A stretch of 64,000 bases of DNA. Source: Neospora caninum Liverpool (lineage: Eukaryota > Apicomplexa > Conoidasida > Eucoccidiorida > Sarcocystidae). Made by a program: the position numbers and the translations under genes. A model generated the notes under the pieces. The model did not search any database, was not told the origin of the DNA, and saw nothing but the letters and a program-made list of their open reading frames with translations. The DNA lies in the NCBI RefSeq assembly GCF_000208865.1, contig NC_018395.1:1209920-1273919 (forward strand), written 5' to 3'. Positions 43,386 to 55,503 of this stretch are shown piece by piece; the stretch's first letter is position 1, and each line of letters starts with the position of its first letter.

Positions 43386-46300
43386 ATTTATATATTTATA
43401 TATATTTATATTTATATATATATATATATTTATATATATTTATATATTTATATATATTTATATATATTTATATATTTATATATATTTATATATTTATATA
43501 TATTTATATATATATATTTATATTTATATATATTTATATATATTTATATATTTATATATATTTATATGTACGTCTGCCGAAAGACATACATTCACATGTG
43601 TTATGAACGCTGTTCGTGTTCTGCTCGCCTCGTGCTTGCTCGTTCTAGACACAGAGAGATGTACTAGTTCGCATCAGCAGATATATATGTATGTATATAC
43701 ACATATGCATACATATCTGTATCTGTACAGAGCGATATAGTGTGTCACGTTTTGATTGTGTCGGCATCCGGTGGACTTCGGTTTCAGGTGCATAGAGGCG
43801 GTGAATTCGCTTGCGTGGGCGCCGTCGGGGAGGCAGCTGGCGATTGGAACTGAGGACGGTCGTTTGATTGTCGTTGACGTTGTGAATGGTAAGAAAGACA
43901 AAAACACTTTTTGGCCTGTCAGCTCTCTCTTCATTACTCTCGTGTGGTGCTATCAAGCTGATCTCCCCAACCCTAAACCCGTTCGCGACCGTTCGTTCCG
44001 CTTTTTCCACTGTCTACAGGCGTCCTGGGGAGCAAGTCCGCCCGTGTCCTCGAAGGCCACGCGAATATGGTGCAAGGCGTCGCCTGGGATCCACTCGACA
44101 CTTACGTCGTCTCCCAGTCCTCAGATCAGACGTATGTCTCCTTGTCCGCATGACGAGCTAACAGGCCTGCTCTTTTTCTTGCTCTCTGTCTCTCGTCTTT
44201 GTTCTCTCTATCTCTCTCTTACCGCTTATTCTTTCTTTCTATCTCTCTCTTGCCGCGTGTTCTCTCTCTCTATCTCCCTCTTGCCGCTTGTTCTCTCTCT
44301 CTATCTCCCTCTTGCCGCTTGTTCTCTCACTCTATCTCTCTCTTGCCGCTTGTTCTCTCTCTTCCGTTCGCTTGACTGTTCTATCGAGTGCGTGTGCGGC
44401 CGACGGCAGCCGTTCTTTGCGCCCGTCACTGCGCGTCCCTTCTTTGCCTTGGCTCTGAAACGCGTTGCTTTTCGGCTGCCGCTGCGTGAATCGCAGGGTT
44501 CGGCTGTGGGGTCGGCGAGGCGGCAGCGCGCCATCCCTCGCCGCTGGATCTTCCTCCGGCGCGGCGGCGTCGCCTGCGGCAGGCTCCGGCCAAGGCGCGT
44601 CTGCGGGCGCGGCGGCGCCCAGCGCCTCCTCGGCGTCGGGAGGCCTCAAGTCCCAGTGGAAAATCGAGGCCGTGCTGCGGAACGCGCGAGACAGAGACTT
44701 GCGAGAAAGAGACGGAACGAACGCGGCGAAAGAGGAGGAAGAAGAAGACGTAAGAGCGAGGACGATGGAAAGGCAGAAAGCGGGGAGAAGACGAAACAGA
44801 GCGAAAGACACGCGAGACACGAAAGACGATTCGGAAAAGAAAAGCGCGTCAGTGCGGGGGGGGGGTGGGGGGGGGGGGGGGGGGGGGAAGGGCGTGAAAA
44901 CGGAAAGAGCAACCGAGGGCTGGACCAACGCCGCACCAGGCCAAGACGGTGGTGGCGTAGAACTGTCGACGATTGCGAACGCAGTGCTGGATTCCGTCGC
45001 GAGTTTGTGGCACATCACAGGCACACCAGGGGGGCATTCATCGGAACCGTGAGAAGCCGCGATGTCTCCTCTTTCGCCTTTTTTTCTTCGGCTTGTCTTC
45101 GGGAAAACGTTTCAAAGACACGAAGCAAAAAGACATGTTAACAGACACCTTTCAGGAGAGGCCGTTTTTCCCGTGCACGCGTGTTCCATCTCTCTCGGAT
45201 TTTGCCTCTCTGCCGACTTTGCTCTTCACAGCCTGAGGCGATTTTGAACAGCCTGAACGCGGCTGCGGACGCGTCTCCGCCGTCTTCTCTCTCGTCTTCT
45301 CTCTCGTCGCCACTCGCCTCGGCCGCGCCCTCCAGCGCTCCACCGGCGGGCGCCTCTCCTTCTGCGTCGTCCGCTGCCGCCGCTCTGGGGCCCGCTGCGT
45401 CGGGCGAACGCCAGAGGCAGCAGGGGCGCTCGCTGTTCTATCCAGAGTCGCTGATTCGCTCGTTCTTTCGAAGGCCGGACTGGTCGCCCGACGGCTCCAT
45501 CCTGGTCACGCCTGCGGGGCTCCAGTACCTCGTGGACGCGTCTACGGATTCGTCCTCTTCGGCGGAGGCGTGCAGCACGACCTACGTGTTCCACAGGAAG
45601 TTGCTGACGCACGGGACGCCGTTCCTCACGCATCGCTCCACAGCTGGCCCGTCGCTCGCCGTTCGCTTCAATCCAGTGGCTTTCCGGCCTCTCGCGTTCT
45701 CGCAGGCGCGGCGAGCGCGGGCCGCCGAGGGCGGCGTGGACGCGACAGAGGAAAGCGCATGCAAGGCGCTGCCTGCGGAGATGCGCGCGACCAAGTCTTG
45801 GCTCTTCTCGCCGACTCTGGACGCCGCACAGAAGCTCTCGGTCCTCTCGCCTGGCGCGGGCGCCGAGAGCAACGCGGAGCGGTGCAAAAAACGGCGTGCG
45901 GAGGGCCTCGCGCGCGAGCGAGAAAGCAAGAGCATGCGAGACGAGGAAGACGAAGGCGGGGAGACACACGACAGACAGGACAAACCCGAGACAGACGCAG
46001 CCCAAGGCGACGCGAAACCCGACGGCGCCGCGCCCTCGCCGAAAAGTGGAGCCAGCGGGCGCTGCAGCGAAGTCGCGCCTGGCGCTGGGTCGTGTCCCGG
46101 CGCGTCCCCTGAGGCCGTGTTTCCGCGTTTCGTCTACGCTGTATGTACACTCCACGGCAGCATATTGGTCTACGACACGCAGTTCATGGCCGCGCCGCTC
46201 GCGCAGCTCCACGGCCTCCACCTCGCCCCGATGACGGACGCCACCTGGAGCAGCGACGGCCGAGTCTTGGTCGCCAGCAGCAGCGACGGGTACCTCACCT

Positions 46301-46686
46301 TTGTGTGCTTCGAGGAAGACGAACTTGGAAAACCTCTGAGGCCTGCAGGCTTCTTCTACCACAACCTCTGGAACTCGAACCCGCGCACTTCCCTCTCGCC
46401 GGCGTCTCTCTCTTCTGGCGTTGCTTCGGTCTCGGCGGGGTTCTGTGGACGCGAGGAGGGCGATGCCGCGACCGGGAGCCCCGGCCCTCGCCCCTCGTCG
46501 AGTTTCGCGGACTCGGCGAGCGCGGCCTGCGCGAAGGGTAGCTCTGCGGGACCGGAAGCGCAAACGTTGGGCTCACCCGCGCCTCGGCGTCTGGGCATCG
46601 TAGGAAACGCCAGCGGAAAGAAGCTGGTGGTGGGCAACGCCGCCTCCGCGTTGCTGGCGCAGAAGAAAGAAGAAAGGGGGGGGTGA
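41549..46686 (+). CDS. CHAF1B: WD40 protein, probable chromatin assembly factor 1 subunit p60 (CHAF1B/Cac2)
   Basis: Histone chaperone subunit that helps place H3-H4 on newly replicated DNA. Seven exons: 41549-41935, 42320-42470, 43035-43146, 43788-43888, 44020-44131, 44497-45048, 45156-46686, about 981 residues. The start [17 protein letters not shown] and the following [93 protein letters not shown] and SSDQTVRLWG are WD40 blades in the CAF-1 p60 order. The diagnostic [20 protein letters not shown] and [18 protein letters not shown] follow. Large Ala/Ser/Glu-rich inserts make it much longer than animal p60. HIRA is related but would not carry the SFFRR block. The acceptor of the last exon (45156 by phase) is uncertain because 45234 looks like a better acceptor but breaks phase. 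Confidence 0.88.
43345..43568. repeat. TATTTA/TA microsatellite in a CAF-1 p60 intron
   Basis: More than 220 bases made only of A and T, built from (TA)n separated by TATTTA at roughly regular 8-14 base steps. It lies in the intron between exons ending at 43146 and starting at 43788. Confidence 0.95.
44856..44887 (+). repeat. Poly-G run in CAF-1 p60 exon 6
   Basis: About 31 G bases with a single T near 44866 code for a glycine run in a charged linker. The frame is open on both sides as written. A one- or two-base length error here would shift the frame of the rest of exon 6. Confidence 0.9.
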
Positions 46687-49075
46687 GAGCGCAAGAGGCG
46701 CCGAGGCGGGAGACGAAGCAAGCGTGGAAGCAGGTGCGCGGTCGAGCTCTAGGCGCCGCTGCATGCACAGGGGGGGTGGGAAGCGTTTCTTGGGAAGGTC
46801 GCCCTTTCGGGCTGCATGCAAGAGAGAGGCGCGGAGACGCTTCCGAGCTGTTTCGTTGCCGGTTGGCGCGCGGCTCGCAGGATCGTGCGCATGCAGCTAT
46901 CGTGAAAGTTTCCTTTTTCCGCAAGTGAGACGGAATTTCGCCGAATCAAGGCGCTGTCTGGCAGGTTCGGTGGACAAGCGTGGGAACTTGTGTTCTCTCT
47001 TTTTGACGTCTTCTCTCGATACTCAACCCTTCCTTGTGCATGCACGTCAATCCAAAAAGTCTGTCTCGCCTTCTCAGCGGCTCGACCTTCTCCCTGGCAA
47101 GCTGCGATGCTCTCGCGCTCGCAGTGTCTCCGCCCCAAACCCGACTTTGTCGGCGCTTTGCGCAACGTCTTCCGCAACCCTGTGGCCAACCGCGAGCCTC
47201 GACACTCTCTCGCCGCGTCTCCCTTTTTCTGAGCTCGCGCCGCTCTGCTGTTGCATGCATTCTCGCAGTGAACCTGCGACGAAACGGGTTTCGCCCGCGC
47301 AATATACGGCCTCTCTGGCGGGGGTGTTACAGCTGCTGAACCGAGACTTTCTCTTTGCTTCTTCCGCGGGCCAAGCGCTCGGCGGCTCTCGAGTTTCTGC
47401 TCGCGTGACCTGGACGGTACTTTCACGTGTGCATCTAGATATTCACCTTCCACATCTTACACATAGAAAGACGGGTTTCACTGCAGCATACACAATTCTG
47501 TTTCGTACGTGGCTTCAGAAAGAAGAGAGACCTGAGTGGAAGCCGTCGCCCGTGTGTCTTGTCGCGGAACACCGCGTTGGTCCAGAGATTGCGCCATCTG
47601 GACACTGCGAGGGTGCGTGAGCTAAACCGCGAATTCGCCGCATGTCTCAACTCTTTTGCGCGCAATCGGGACTCTCCTGTCTTTGAATCTCCCGTCGGCG
47701 TCGAACCGTGTGCGCGTCGAGGGAAGTGAAAACGCGCGTGAAAAGACTCCGAAGGCTGCGATGGAGATAGCTAGAAAACCAAAGTTAAAAGATGGATTTG
47801 CATTTAGAGCACACCGCTAAAAGACAGGGAGTGGCCGGAATAGACTCCTATCTATACTGCGTTTTCGCGAAACAGAGACGCGTGAGCGGGGAAGAGTCGG
47901 GTTTTTGTGTTCGCAGGAAAAGAGCATCGGACCGGCACGCAGCAACACGAAGCTTTTATACGTCTCATGTTGTCAGCGGCCTGGGTCTTCGTGAGAGAGT
48001 CTCGACTGAGCGAGCTTGGAGATAACCCTTGCAACGAGAGATAGGATGGCGTCTGCACTCTCTAGCGAGGTCGAGATCGCCGGCGTTTTGACTGCTGTGC
48101 GAATTGGAAGACGCAACGGCCGCCTTTTAAGAAACCGGGAAACTGAGATCCCCAGCAGCGCAGAGAACGTGGGGTTCCCGGCTTTGCCATCGCGCCGCCT
48201 CACGAGATCCTCTCGACAGACTCGACTCTCTCTCGCGTAGAAAACACGCAAAGCGACGGCTGCCGAAACTGCGCCACAGCCCAGTCGCCTCACCAAGTTC
48301 ACAGTTCCGCAACCTTTTCCCACTCTTTTCCACTTTCCCAGCTTCTCGGGGCCATGTGATCTTGTCTCGTCGCTTTCTATCTTGAGCTTCGCGCAGGCGC
48401 CTCCCCCTCGCCGGCCCTTCGCGCTCCTCTTTCCCTCGACTTTCCCGGAAGTCTTCCCCACACATGCCCACCTTCCACAGCGCCATGCAAGCATTTACAT
48501 TTATATATACCTATACATATATACATATATACATGTAGATGCAAAGCACAGGAAAAGCGCAAGTATTGTGTTCCTGGGCAGCGTTTGCACTTTGGGCCGA
48601 GAGCACTTCCGAAACGGATCAACCCTAGAGAGTGCAGTCAAGACATCCCTTCTGTTTTCGTGGTCCCCCTGCCGACGTTTGCACGCCGCGCCTCTTACAA
48701 AGATCCAGTGTTTTCGGCTCGTAGCTGTTCGTAAATACACACGTCGTTACCCACTCGCACACGTCTCCACGTGTACATGGCTGGATTCACGGATCCTTCA
48801 ACAACAAATCTCTAACGCTTCACAGAGCCTGTGGTGAGGCAACAAGATCAAGACTTGAACGCAAGACAGAAGAGAGAGGTCGGGGCACGACGAAGAGACC
48901 CGTTACCTCGTCTCGTTCCTGCCTGCGGCCATCAGAGGCGCACTCGAACTCAGGTCCGGTCTCACTGGGCAACGCCCTCCGCCTTTTCGCAGAAAAATTT
49001 ACGTCAACGAACGGCGCGCCGACGCGCTTCTCGACAGGCCGCTCGACCCCCCCCCCCCCCCCCCCCCCCGCGTTC
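46687..49075. other. Tail-to-tail spacer, CAF-1 p60 / GFAT
   Basis: Holds the 3' regions of two converging genes. A poly-C run (about 49047-49069) lies just after the GFAT stop; on the GFAT strand it is poly-G in the 3' leader-out. No supported coding frame is seen. Confidence 0.55.
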
Positions 49076-51431
49076 TCACATGACGGTGACTGTTTTTGCG
49101 AGGCCTCTGGGTTTGTCGGGGTTGATTCCCTTGGCGAGTGCGAGTTCGTAGGCGAGCAGCTGGAGCGGAATGCATGCAAGCAGCGCAGTCAGCGGCCCGT
49201 TCGAAGGGACAACGAGGATGTCGTCGGCGACGTCGCGCACGATGTCCGGCTCGTCTGTCACGCAGATCAAATGCGCGCCGCGCGCTTTGACTTGTTGTGC
49301 GGCGTTCAGGAGCGAGGCTGCGTGCTGATCGGCCAAGATGACGAGAATCACCGGCGTCTTCTCCTTCTCGTCAATGAGCGCAAAGGGCCCGTGCTTGAGC
49401 GCACCCGCGGGAAACCCCTCGGCGTGGAGATACGCGAGCTCTTTGATCTTCAAGGCGCCCTCGAGAGCCACGGGGTAGCCGAACCCCTTGCCCAAGACAA
49501 AGAGCGTCTTGGCGTCTTTCAGACGACTGGCAATCTCGCGGCACAACGGTCGACAGTTCAGCGTCATGCCTGCGTACACCGGCAGCCGGTGGATCGCGTC
49601 CATCAGTGCGTTGCACCGATCGGGAAACGCCTGCCTCGACTGGTTCTGGGCAAACCAAGCCGCAATCAGCGACAAGACCGCGACCTGAACGGTGAAGAAA
49701 GAACACAGGGACATGCCCAGATACTGAGCTACCCAAACATTTGGTCTGCTGTTCTACACCGACACACTACACACATATAAAATATGCATATACATATATA
49801 TATATATATATATGCGTGTGGTTGCACGTGGTTTGGGAGTATCCGAGGGATCTCCTCAGCGACATCTCTGCCTCGCGTTATCTCTCCCTCTCTCTCTCCT
49901 CGAGGTTCTCTCTCTTCCTTGGCCGCCCGTCTCTCTCTGTCGCTTCTCTCTGTCTGAGGCAGACGTTCTGCGCGTTTTGAGCGCGTCGGAAGCCGTGCGG
50001 TCATTTTTCTCGCGAGGTCCGACCTGCGAGGTGAAGGCTTTCGTGGAGGCGACCGCGACTTCTCGGCCGGCGTTCACGTACACTCCACAGTTGGTCATGC
50101 GGGCGAGGAGGGATCCGACTTGGTTGACGACGGAGAATTTCTTCAGGCCCTGGAAGTCCGCTAGCTGGCAGGCGCGCACGGTGTCGAGCGTCTCTCCGGA
50201 CTGCGAGAGGAGGAGGACGCCTGCGTCGCTGCGGGGGAAGTGGTGGACGTCCACCTCGCTGGCGTCCACGGCGCGCACTTGGTCGAAGCATCGAAGCCAC
50301 TGCATGAGAAGCTCGCCGTACATGCCTGCATACAGCGACGTGCCGCAGCCGCAGAGCAGGAGACTGCGCACAGTCAACAGGGCGTCGCGGTTTTGGTCGA
50401 GGCCGCCGAGCTTCACGCGGTTCTGGTAGGGCGCGATGCGCCCGCCGTGGTTCATCGCGCGGGCCAGCGCCTGGGGCTGCTCGAACACCTCCTTCAGAGT
50501 CCAGTGGGCGTACGGCGCAGGCGACAGCTCAATCGTTTCCTTCGCAATCCGGTGGACAGGCCGCGTCGCCTCCAGCTGGCCGACGCCCTGCGCCGTTACC
50601 ACAGCGATCTCTCCGTCCTTGAGCATCAGATACTGGTTCGTGTGGCGCGCCAGCGCCGCCGGCTCCGACGCCACAAACACCTGGTCCCCCACCGCCCCGA
50701 CGAGGAGCGGCGAGCCGTTCCGCGCGAGAACGAGGCGGTCCGGGTGGTCCTTGTGCACGATGCACAGCCCCCAAGTCCCCTGCAGCTCTCCCACTGCGCG
50801 CTTGACCGCCTCCTCAAAGTTCAGAGTCTTCCCGCGCTGCTCGACGGAGGGCGCAGTCGCCGCCTCCCCAGACTCCACGGCAGAGGGCGGCGCTGCAGGA
50901 GTGTCTTCGTCGGCGGGTTGGTCGAGATACCAGCCGATGAGATTGGCGATGACTTCCGAGTCCGTGTTGGATCGGAAGGCGCATCCACGGTCGAGGAGAG
51001 CCTTCTTCAGGACCGCGTAGTTGTCGATGGTGCCGTTGTGGACGAGAGAAATCCGGTCTTTCCAGTCGTGGTGCGGATGCGCGTTCTCGTCGGTCTTGCT
51101 GCCGTGTGTCGCCCAGCGGGTGTGCGCAATGCCAATGTGGTTCCCCCGGTGCGGCAGTTTCCCCTCTCTGCGCAGGATCTCGATCGAGTCGCACGTGGAT
51201 CCACGACTCGCGAACTTGGTGGTGACAAGCTGCCCCGCGGCCGAGATCGACGTGATGCCGCATGAGTCGTAGCCGCGATTCTGGAGGATCTCCAGACCCT
51301 CCATCAACACCGGCTCGGCCTCCTTGTCCCCGACGTACCCCACGATGCCGCAACACCGCGCCGGACGGGAAAACGGAGAACCCACAAAACGCGAAAACAC
51401 AGAAGCGAAAGAAGAGGAAGAGGAAGAAGAA

Positions 51432-51466
<35 letters not shown>

Positions 51467-52120
51467 GGAGTGTAGAGCTGCGCCTAGGAGAGCGCCGAGA
51501 GGGAAGAGCAGCCAAGAGAAGAAGTGTCGGGACTGTGCATTTTCTGGTGTCCCTTTGGGTGGGCACTGGGCGTCGTTTCTCGCTTCTCGTGTCATGCTCT
51601 TCCCAGGCGCAAAGGCCTCCCTGCTTTTGAAGCGTTGGACTTCGGTTCGCGCCTCCTCGTCGCCGAGAAGGTCCGAGAGCGCGCACGTGGAGAACCCTCG
51701 GCTGGGCGGCAGCGGCGTTCGCGGGCGCTGTCTCTGGTCCCTTTTTCCTCGGCTTTTCGCGCCTTCCTCGCGACCCAGGTGGGCGAATCGCCACGTTGGA
51801 GCGGGAAATCGGTGCGCAGAGTTCAACTCTGCGTCTCTAGAGACGCTCGCTGTGGAGATTCGCTGGGGCCTCCCTGAGAGCAGCGCGGAAGCCAGGCTTC
51901 CGCCCTGGCGAGGGGAGCAAGGGAAAGGCGAGGAAAGGGTCGAGAAAGAAGAGAAAGAAGGGAAAGAAGGAGGGAAAGACGACGAGGAAGAAGAGATAGA
52001 GGTGACGCTGGAGGAAGCAAGACGGTCAGTCAGAGAAGAAACAAGGAGGTAAGAGCGACGAGACACCGCTCTAACCCACGGCGAAGGGCGCCCGTGGAGG
52101 AAAGTTTCTGCACCTGACAT
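49076..52120 (-). CDS. GFPT: Glutamine:fructose-6-phosphate aminotransferase with long N-terminal extension
   Basis: Makes glucosamine-6-phosphate from fructose-6-phosphate and glutamine, the entry step to UDP-GlcNAc for glycosylation and GPI anchors. Two exons, 52120-50024 and 49684-49076, about 901 residues. Seen: glutaminase CGIVGYVGDKEAEP (Cys 257), NRGYDSCGI, RWATHGSKTDENAHPH, HNGTIDNY, then two SIS domains (GCGTSLYAG, SQSGETLDTV, STKAFTSQ, GKGFGYPVALEGALKIKELAY, AEGFPAGALKHGP) and the C-terminus KPRGLAKTVTV. The 256-residue leader has Ser-rich segments, one hydrophobic segment (about 200-217) and a Ser run (218-237) before the catalytic domain. The upstream in-frame codon at 52327 is GTG, so the ATG at 52120 is the first start. 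The normal enzyme uses an N-terminal Cys; here that needs cleavage. Confidence 0.96.
51415..51474 (-). repeat. Poly-serine coding repeat in GFAT
   Basis: A GAA/GAG-type trinucleotide run on the plus strand is TTC/TCC/TCT on the coding strand and encodes about 20 consecutive serines. It links the hydrophobic segment to the glutaminase domain. Confidence 0.9.
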
Positions 52121-55100
52121 TGCTAGAAAAACAGGTAAAGAGAAGAAAGGGAGGAAAAAGAGGAGGAAAGGGAGGAAAAAGAGGAGGAAAGGGGGGAAAA
52201 AGTGGCGCTTGGAAGAAGAGATGATTAACGGGGCGAAAAACAGGACGGCGACAGTGTGGAACGGAAAAGGCGATTTCCCTGCGAGAGGACACTTGGGGGG
52301 GCGGCCGACCACAGGCTTCCCGTGCACGCGACAGAAGAGAAGGAAGATGGAAAAGAAGAAAAGGAAGAAGGAAAGAAAAACGGAAAGGTCGAAACGGACA
52401 AGACAACGGTGGTGTACAGACAGGGGAGAAAAGCCCTCGCGGCGCGGGCGCGCACACCAGCAAGGCGCCCTTTAGAAGAGAGACGGGATCGAGCGAAATT
52501 CGGTTGAAATTCGATCCAAAAGGGAACAAAAAAGGCGAAGAAGAAAGCGAAACGACGCAAAAGTGGAGCTAGAAAAACGAGAGAGAGGACACACCCGGCA
52601 AGACCCCAAATTCCTCGCAGGTGTCTCGACGCTCGGCCGAGTCTATCCGGCTGTCTTTCGTTTCGTTTCTTTCCGAACGTTCAGGAAAAAACAGATCTAA
52701 CGCAGCCCGCTTCTTGAAAGAAGGAAGAGAGCCGTTTCGCGGGGAAAGCTGAGAAAAGACGTCTAAGATTTCGGACCCGACGTGCATTTCGAGCTCGCAG
52801 AGAGCGTGGAGGAAACAGCGCAAAACCACGGACAGTGCCCCAACCCAGGTGGGAGAGAGAGAAGGGAAACACCTGTGCCTCGCGACGCGGAAACAACGCG
52901 ACACGTGCGAGTCGCGTGCCGGCGCTCCCCTTTATCCCCGAACCTCGGCTGAAGACAGAAAACAACAAGCCTCCCGTGTTCCAGAATACTTTGCAAGTTT
53001 GAAAGAGGCTTCTAAACCTCCACAGAGGCTCACAGTCTTCCAAAGGTTTTCAACGACACAGCCCTACACAGTCAGGCCTTCTCTGTTCCTGCTATTCACG
53101 GTCTGTCCATTTCTACGCGTGGGTGCGCGCCCCCAGCAGGGGTCTATTATGGATAATCTTTTTTAGAGGTGGGGACAGGAGAGAAAACGCCCTAGACGGC
53201 AATGCTTCACTCTGTAGATGAATGCGAATCTGAGGCTGTCGAGTTGTTCAGACACTGGGAGAAGAGGGAGACAGAGCCTGAAGGGGTTCTTCGGTGTCGA
53301 TTCTCTGGGAAGGGAACGAAGGCGCCAAAGGCACGGCGGAAAGTCGCCTTTCTGCTTGCTTCTCTGCCGCTTTCCTCAAAACCCAACATGGCCTCACAGT
53401 GCGGCGAGAAGTTGGAGTCAAAGTTCTGCGGCCGAGTGAAAAGGAGGAAAAGCGACAAGGAACCGAAAAGGCTGCGGAGACGCACATTCCCCCCCCAGCA
53501 CCGGTCGAAAAATCCTTTTTTCACACACTCCTGAACGCATCTAGAAATGGCTATAGAAATATATGTTAATCTCCATCCGTAGCGATACAGATATAGAGAC
53601 ACGTAGTGACGGCGCTAGAAAGTCATACTTAAATCTAAATGTATATGTTTCTCCATGTGTGTTATATACGTGTTTATATGTTTGCTTGTATATGTGTGGA
53701 TAGATGTTCATGTAGGAAGAGATCAATCTGTAAGGAGATAGATGTGCAACTGTGGGTTGTAAAACACGTGGAGGGGCGTGTAGAGCCATCTCGGGGATCT
53801 GGGAATAAAGAGGAGTCCGTGTGCCAGAGTACGGGAGGAGACACGGGATTTTCTAAAGGAAAATAAACGGCGTATCTAAGTGAGGCCTCCGACCTGCTTT
53901 GTTGCTTTCTCGCCCCGGAAACGCAGCACCTCTCGCTCTCTTTGCATTTCACCGCCTGCTCTCGCCCCCCTGTCCTTCACTTTGTCAGGGTTGTTTCTTC
54001 CGCGTTCCTTCTCCCTCAGCTCTGTGTGTGTATCTTTCTGTCTTCCGCGCTCGCGTTCTCCCTTTTCGCTCTTCGATCTGTTTGCTTTCCTGCAATCTGT
54101 CGGCACAGCACACGAGAACCGTGCAAGACAGTGCGTAGAGTTGCCGTTCTCAACCACGGAAGGGACAGGCGACGCGGGTCCAGCAAATCCACTAGCTTTT
54201 TCGCCAAGCCGTGAAGAACATGTGAAGAGAAAGCAGGAACCGCCCGTTCACGGAACTGGGACTTGGCTGCGCTTGTGTATCTGCGCATGTGTGCGTGAAT
54301 CTGTCTGTGTAAGCGAAGGCAACAGCTGCGTGTATGCGTGTGAAAAGGCGACGCTTTCGGAGAGTGTGTCGCAGCCGGAAAGGCTTCGCGAAGGAAAGAG
54401 AAAGACACGCGGGAACTGTCGAATCCAAACTTCCGCGGCAGAGTCGGTGAAGCGAGAGAGGCGGTAAACCGGAAATTTTGTAAACCGGAAATTTCAAGGA
54501 CAAAACCAGGGGACAGCTTCCTGGATGGCGGATCATTTGACAGACACACGACCTACTCATAATGTGGTAACAATACATGGTCTAGCTATGCTCTTTATGT
54601 GCTGGTTTTTTACCTTACCGCCGCGACGTCTCAGCCTCGATTCTTCAGTCTCGATCCTTCAGCACTGCACTCCTTCGGCCTCGCCTTCTCGTGTCTCGCT
54701 GGTGTGCGTCTCCTCCCCGGTTACGGTTTCAGCAGGAGCATGTGTCGTTTCCAACACCTGCATGCAGTTGCATGCAGTTGAAACCCCGTGCTTTCCTCCG
54801 CGTCCTTTTAAGAAGAACGAGCAGACGCGACACTTTTTCCAAAGCAGAGCATAAGGAGAGATACCGCGACTCTTCTGGAGGTTCACAAATGGAAGAGGGA
54901 GGGGTGTGTGTTCTCCGTTCCCTGTGCTTTCCTTTCGTTTCGCGAATCTGAGCAAGACAGAAAACGAGACGAGACACGCGCTGCAGGCCTCCAACGGTGA
55001 AAACATTTCCGCGGCCGGCCGCCTGAAGAGGATAGCGCGAGTTTTCTCCAGCGTCGCCCCCTTTTTCCTCATCGCTCTCAGCTCGAGAGGAAGAGCGGCG

Positions 55101-55503
55101 GTGGACGAGGCCGAAAGCAAGCAGAGAGGCAGAAAACAAAGAGAGCGTCGCTTGATGGTAGTTTTCTGCGAGGTGTATGTACACTCCCACCGAGGCGCCT
55201 GTTTTCGCCTTCGGGAAGCGCCTTTTATCTCCCTTGTTCCTTCTTCTTTGCCCTTCATTCTCAGCCACTGCCGCTGTGTTTTTCTCTCTTCTTCCTCATC
55301 GCCCCTCCCCCCTCTTCATCTCCTGTCCTTCCCCTTGTTCCCTTTCTCTTCCGTCAGCGGCGCTCTCGCCTCCCGTCTCGGTCTTGGCGTTCTCCTCTCT
55401 TGACGGGGGCAGAAGATGGATTTCTGTCTTTTGAGGGCCTCGTACGGCAACGATATTCTCGCGCAGTGAGCGCCACGCAACCGGCGAGGCAAATCCATTC
55501 AAA
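52121..55503. promoter_or_regulatory. Head-to-head spacer, GFAT / RimP-like gene
   Basis: About 3.4 kb between divergent start codons. The first 100 bases upstream of GFAT are a purine/pyrimidine strand-biased run (52130-52200). An AGAGACG heptamer at 52479-52485 is a weak candidate promoter element. Nothing else recognisable is present. Confidence 0.5.

Noticed and set aside
45226..46563. 445-residue minus-strand open frame
   Set aside because: It lies opposite the last exon of CAF-1 p60. It is Arg-rich with no motif, as expected opposite GC-rich coding sequence.
50240..51265. 341-residue plus-strand open frame
   Set aside because: It is antisense to the GFAT glutaminase and first SIS domains, whose motifs on the minus strand are unmistakable.
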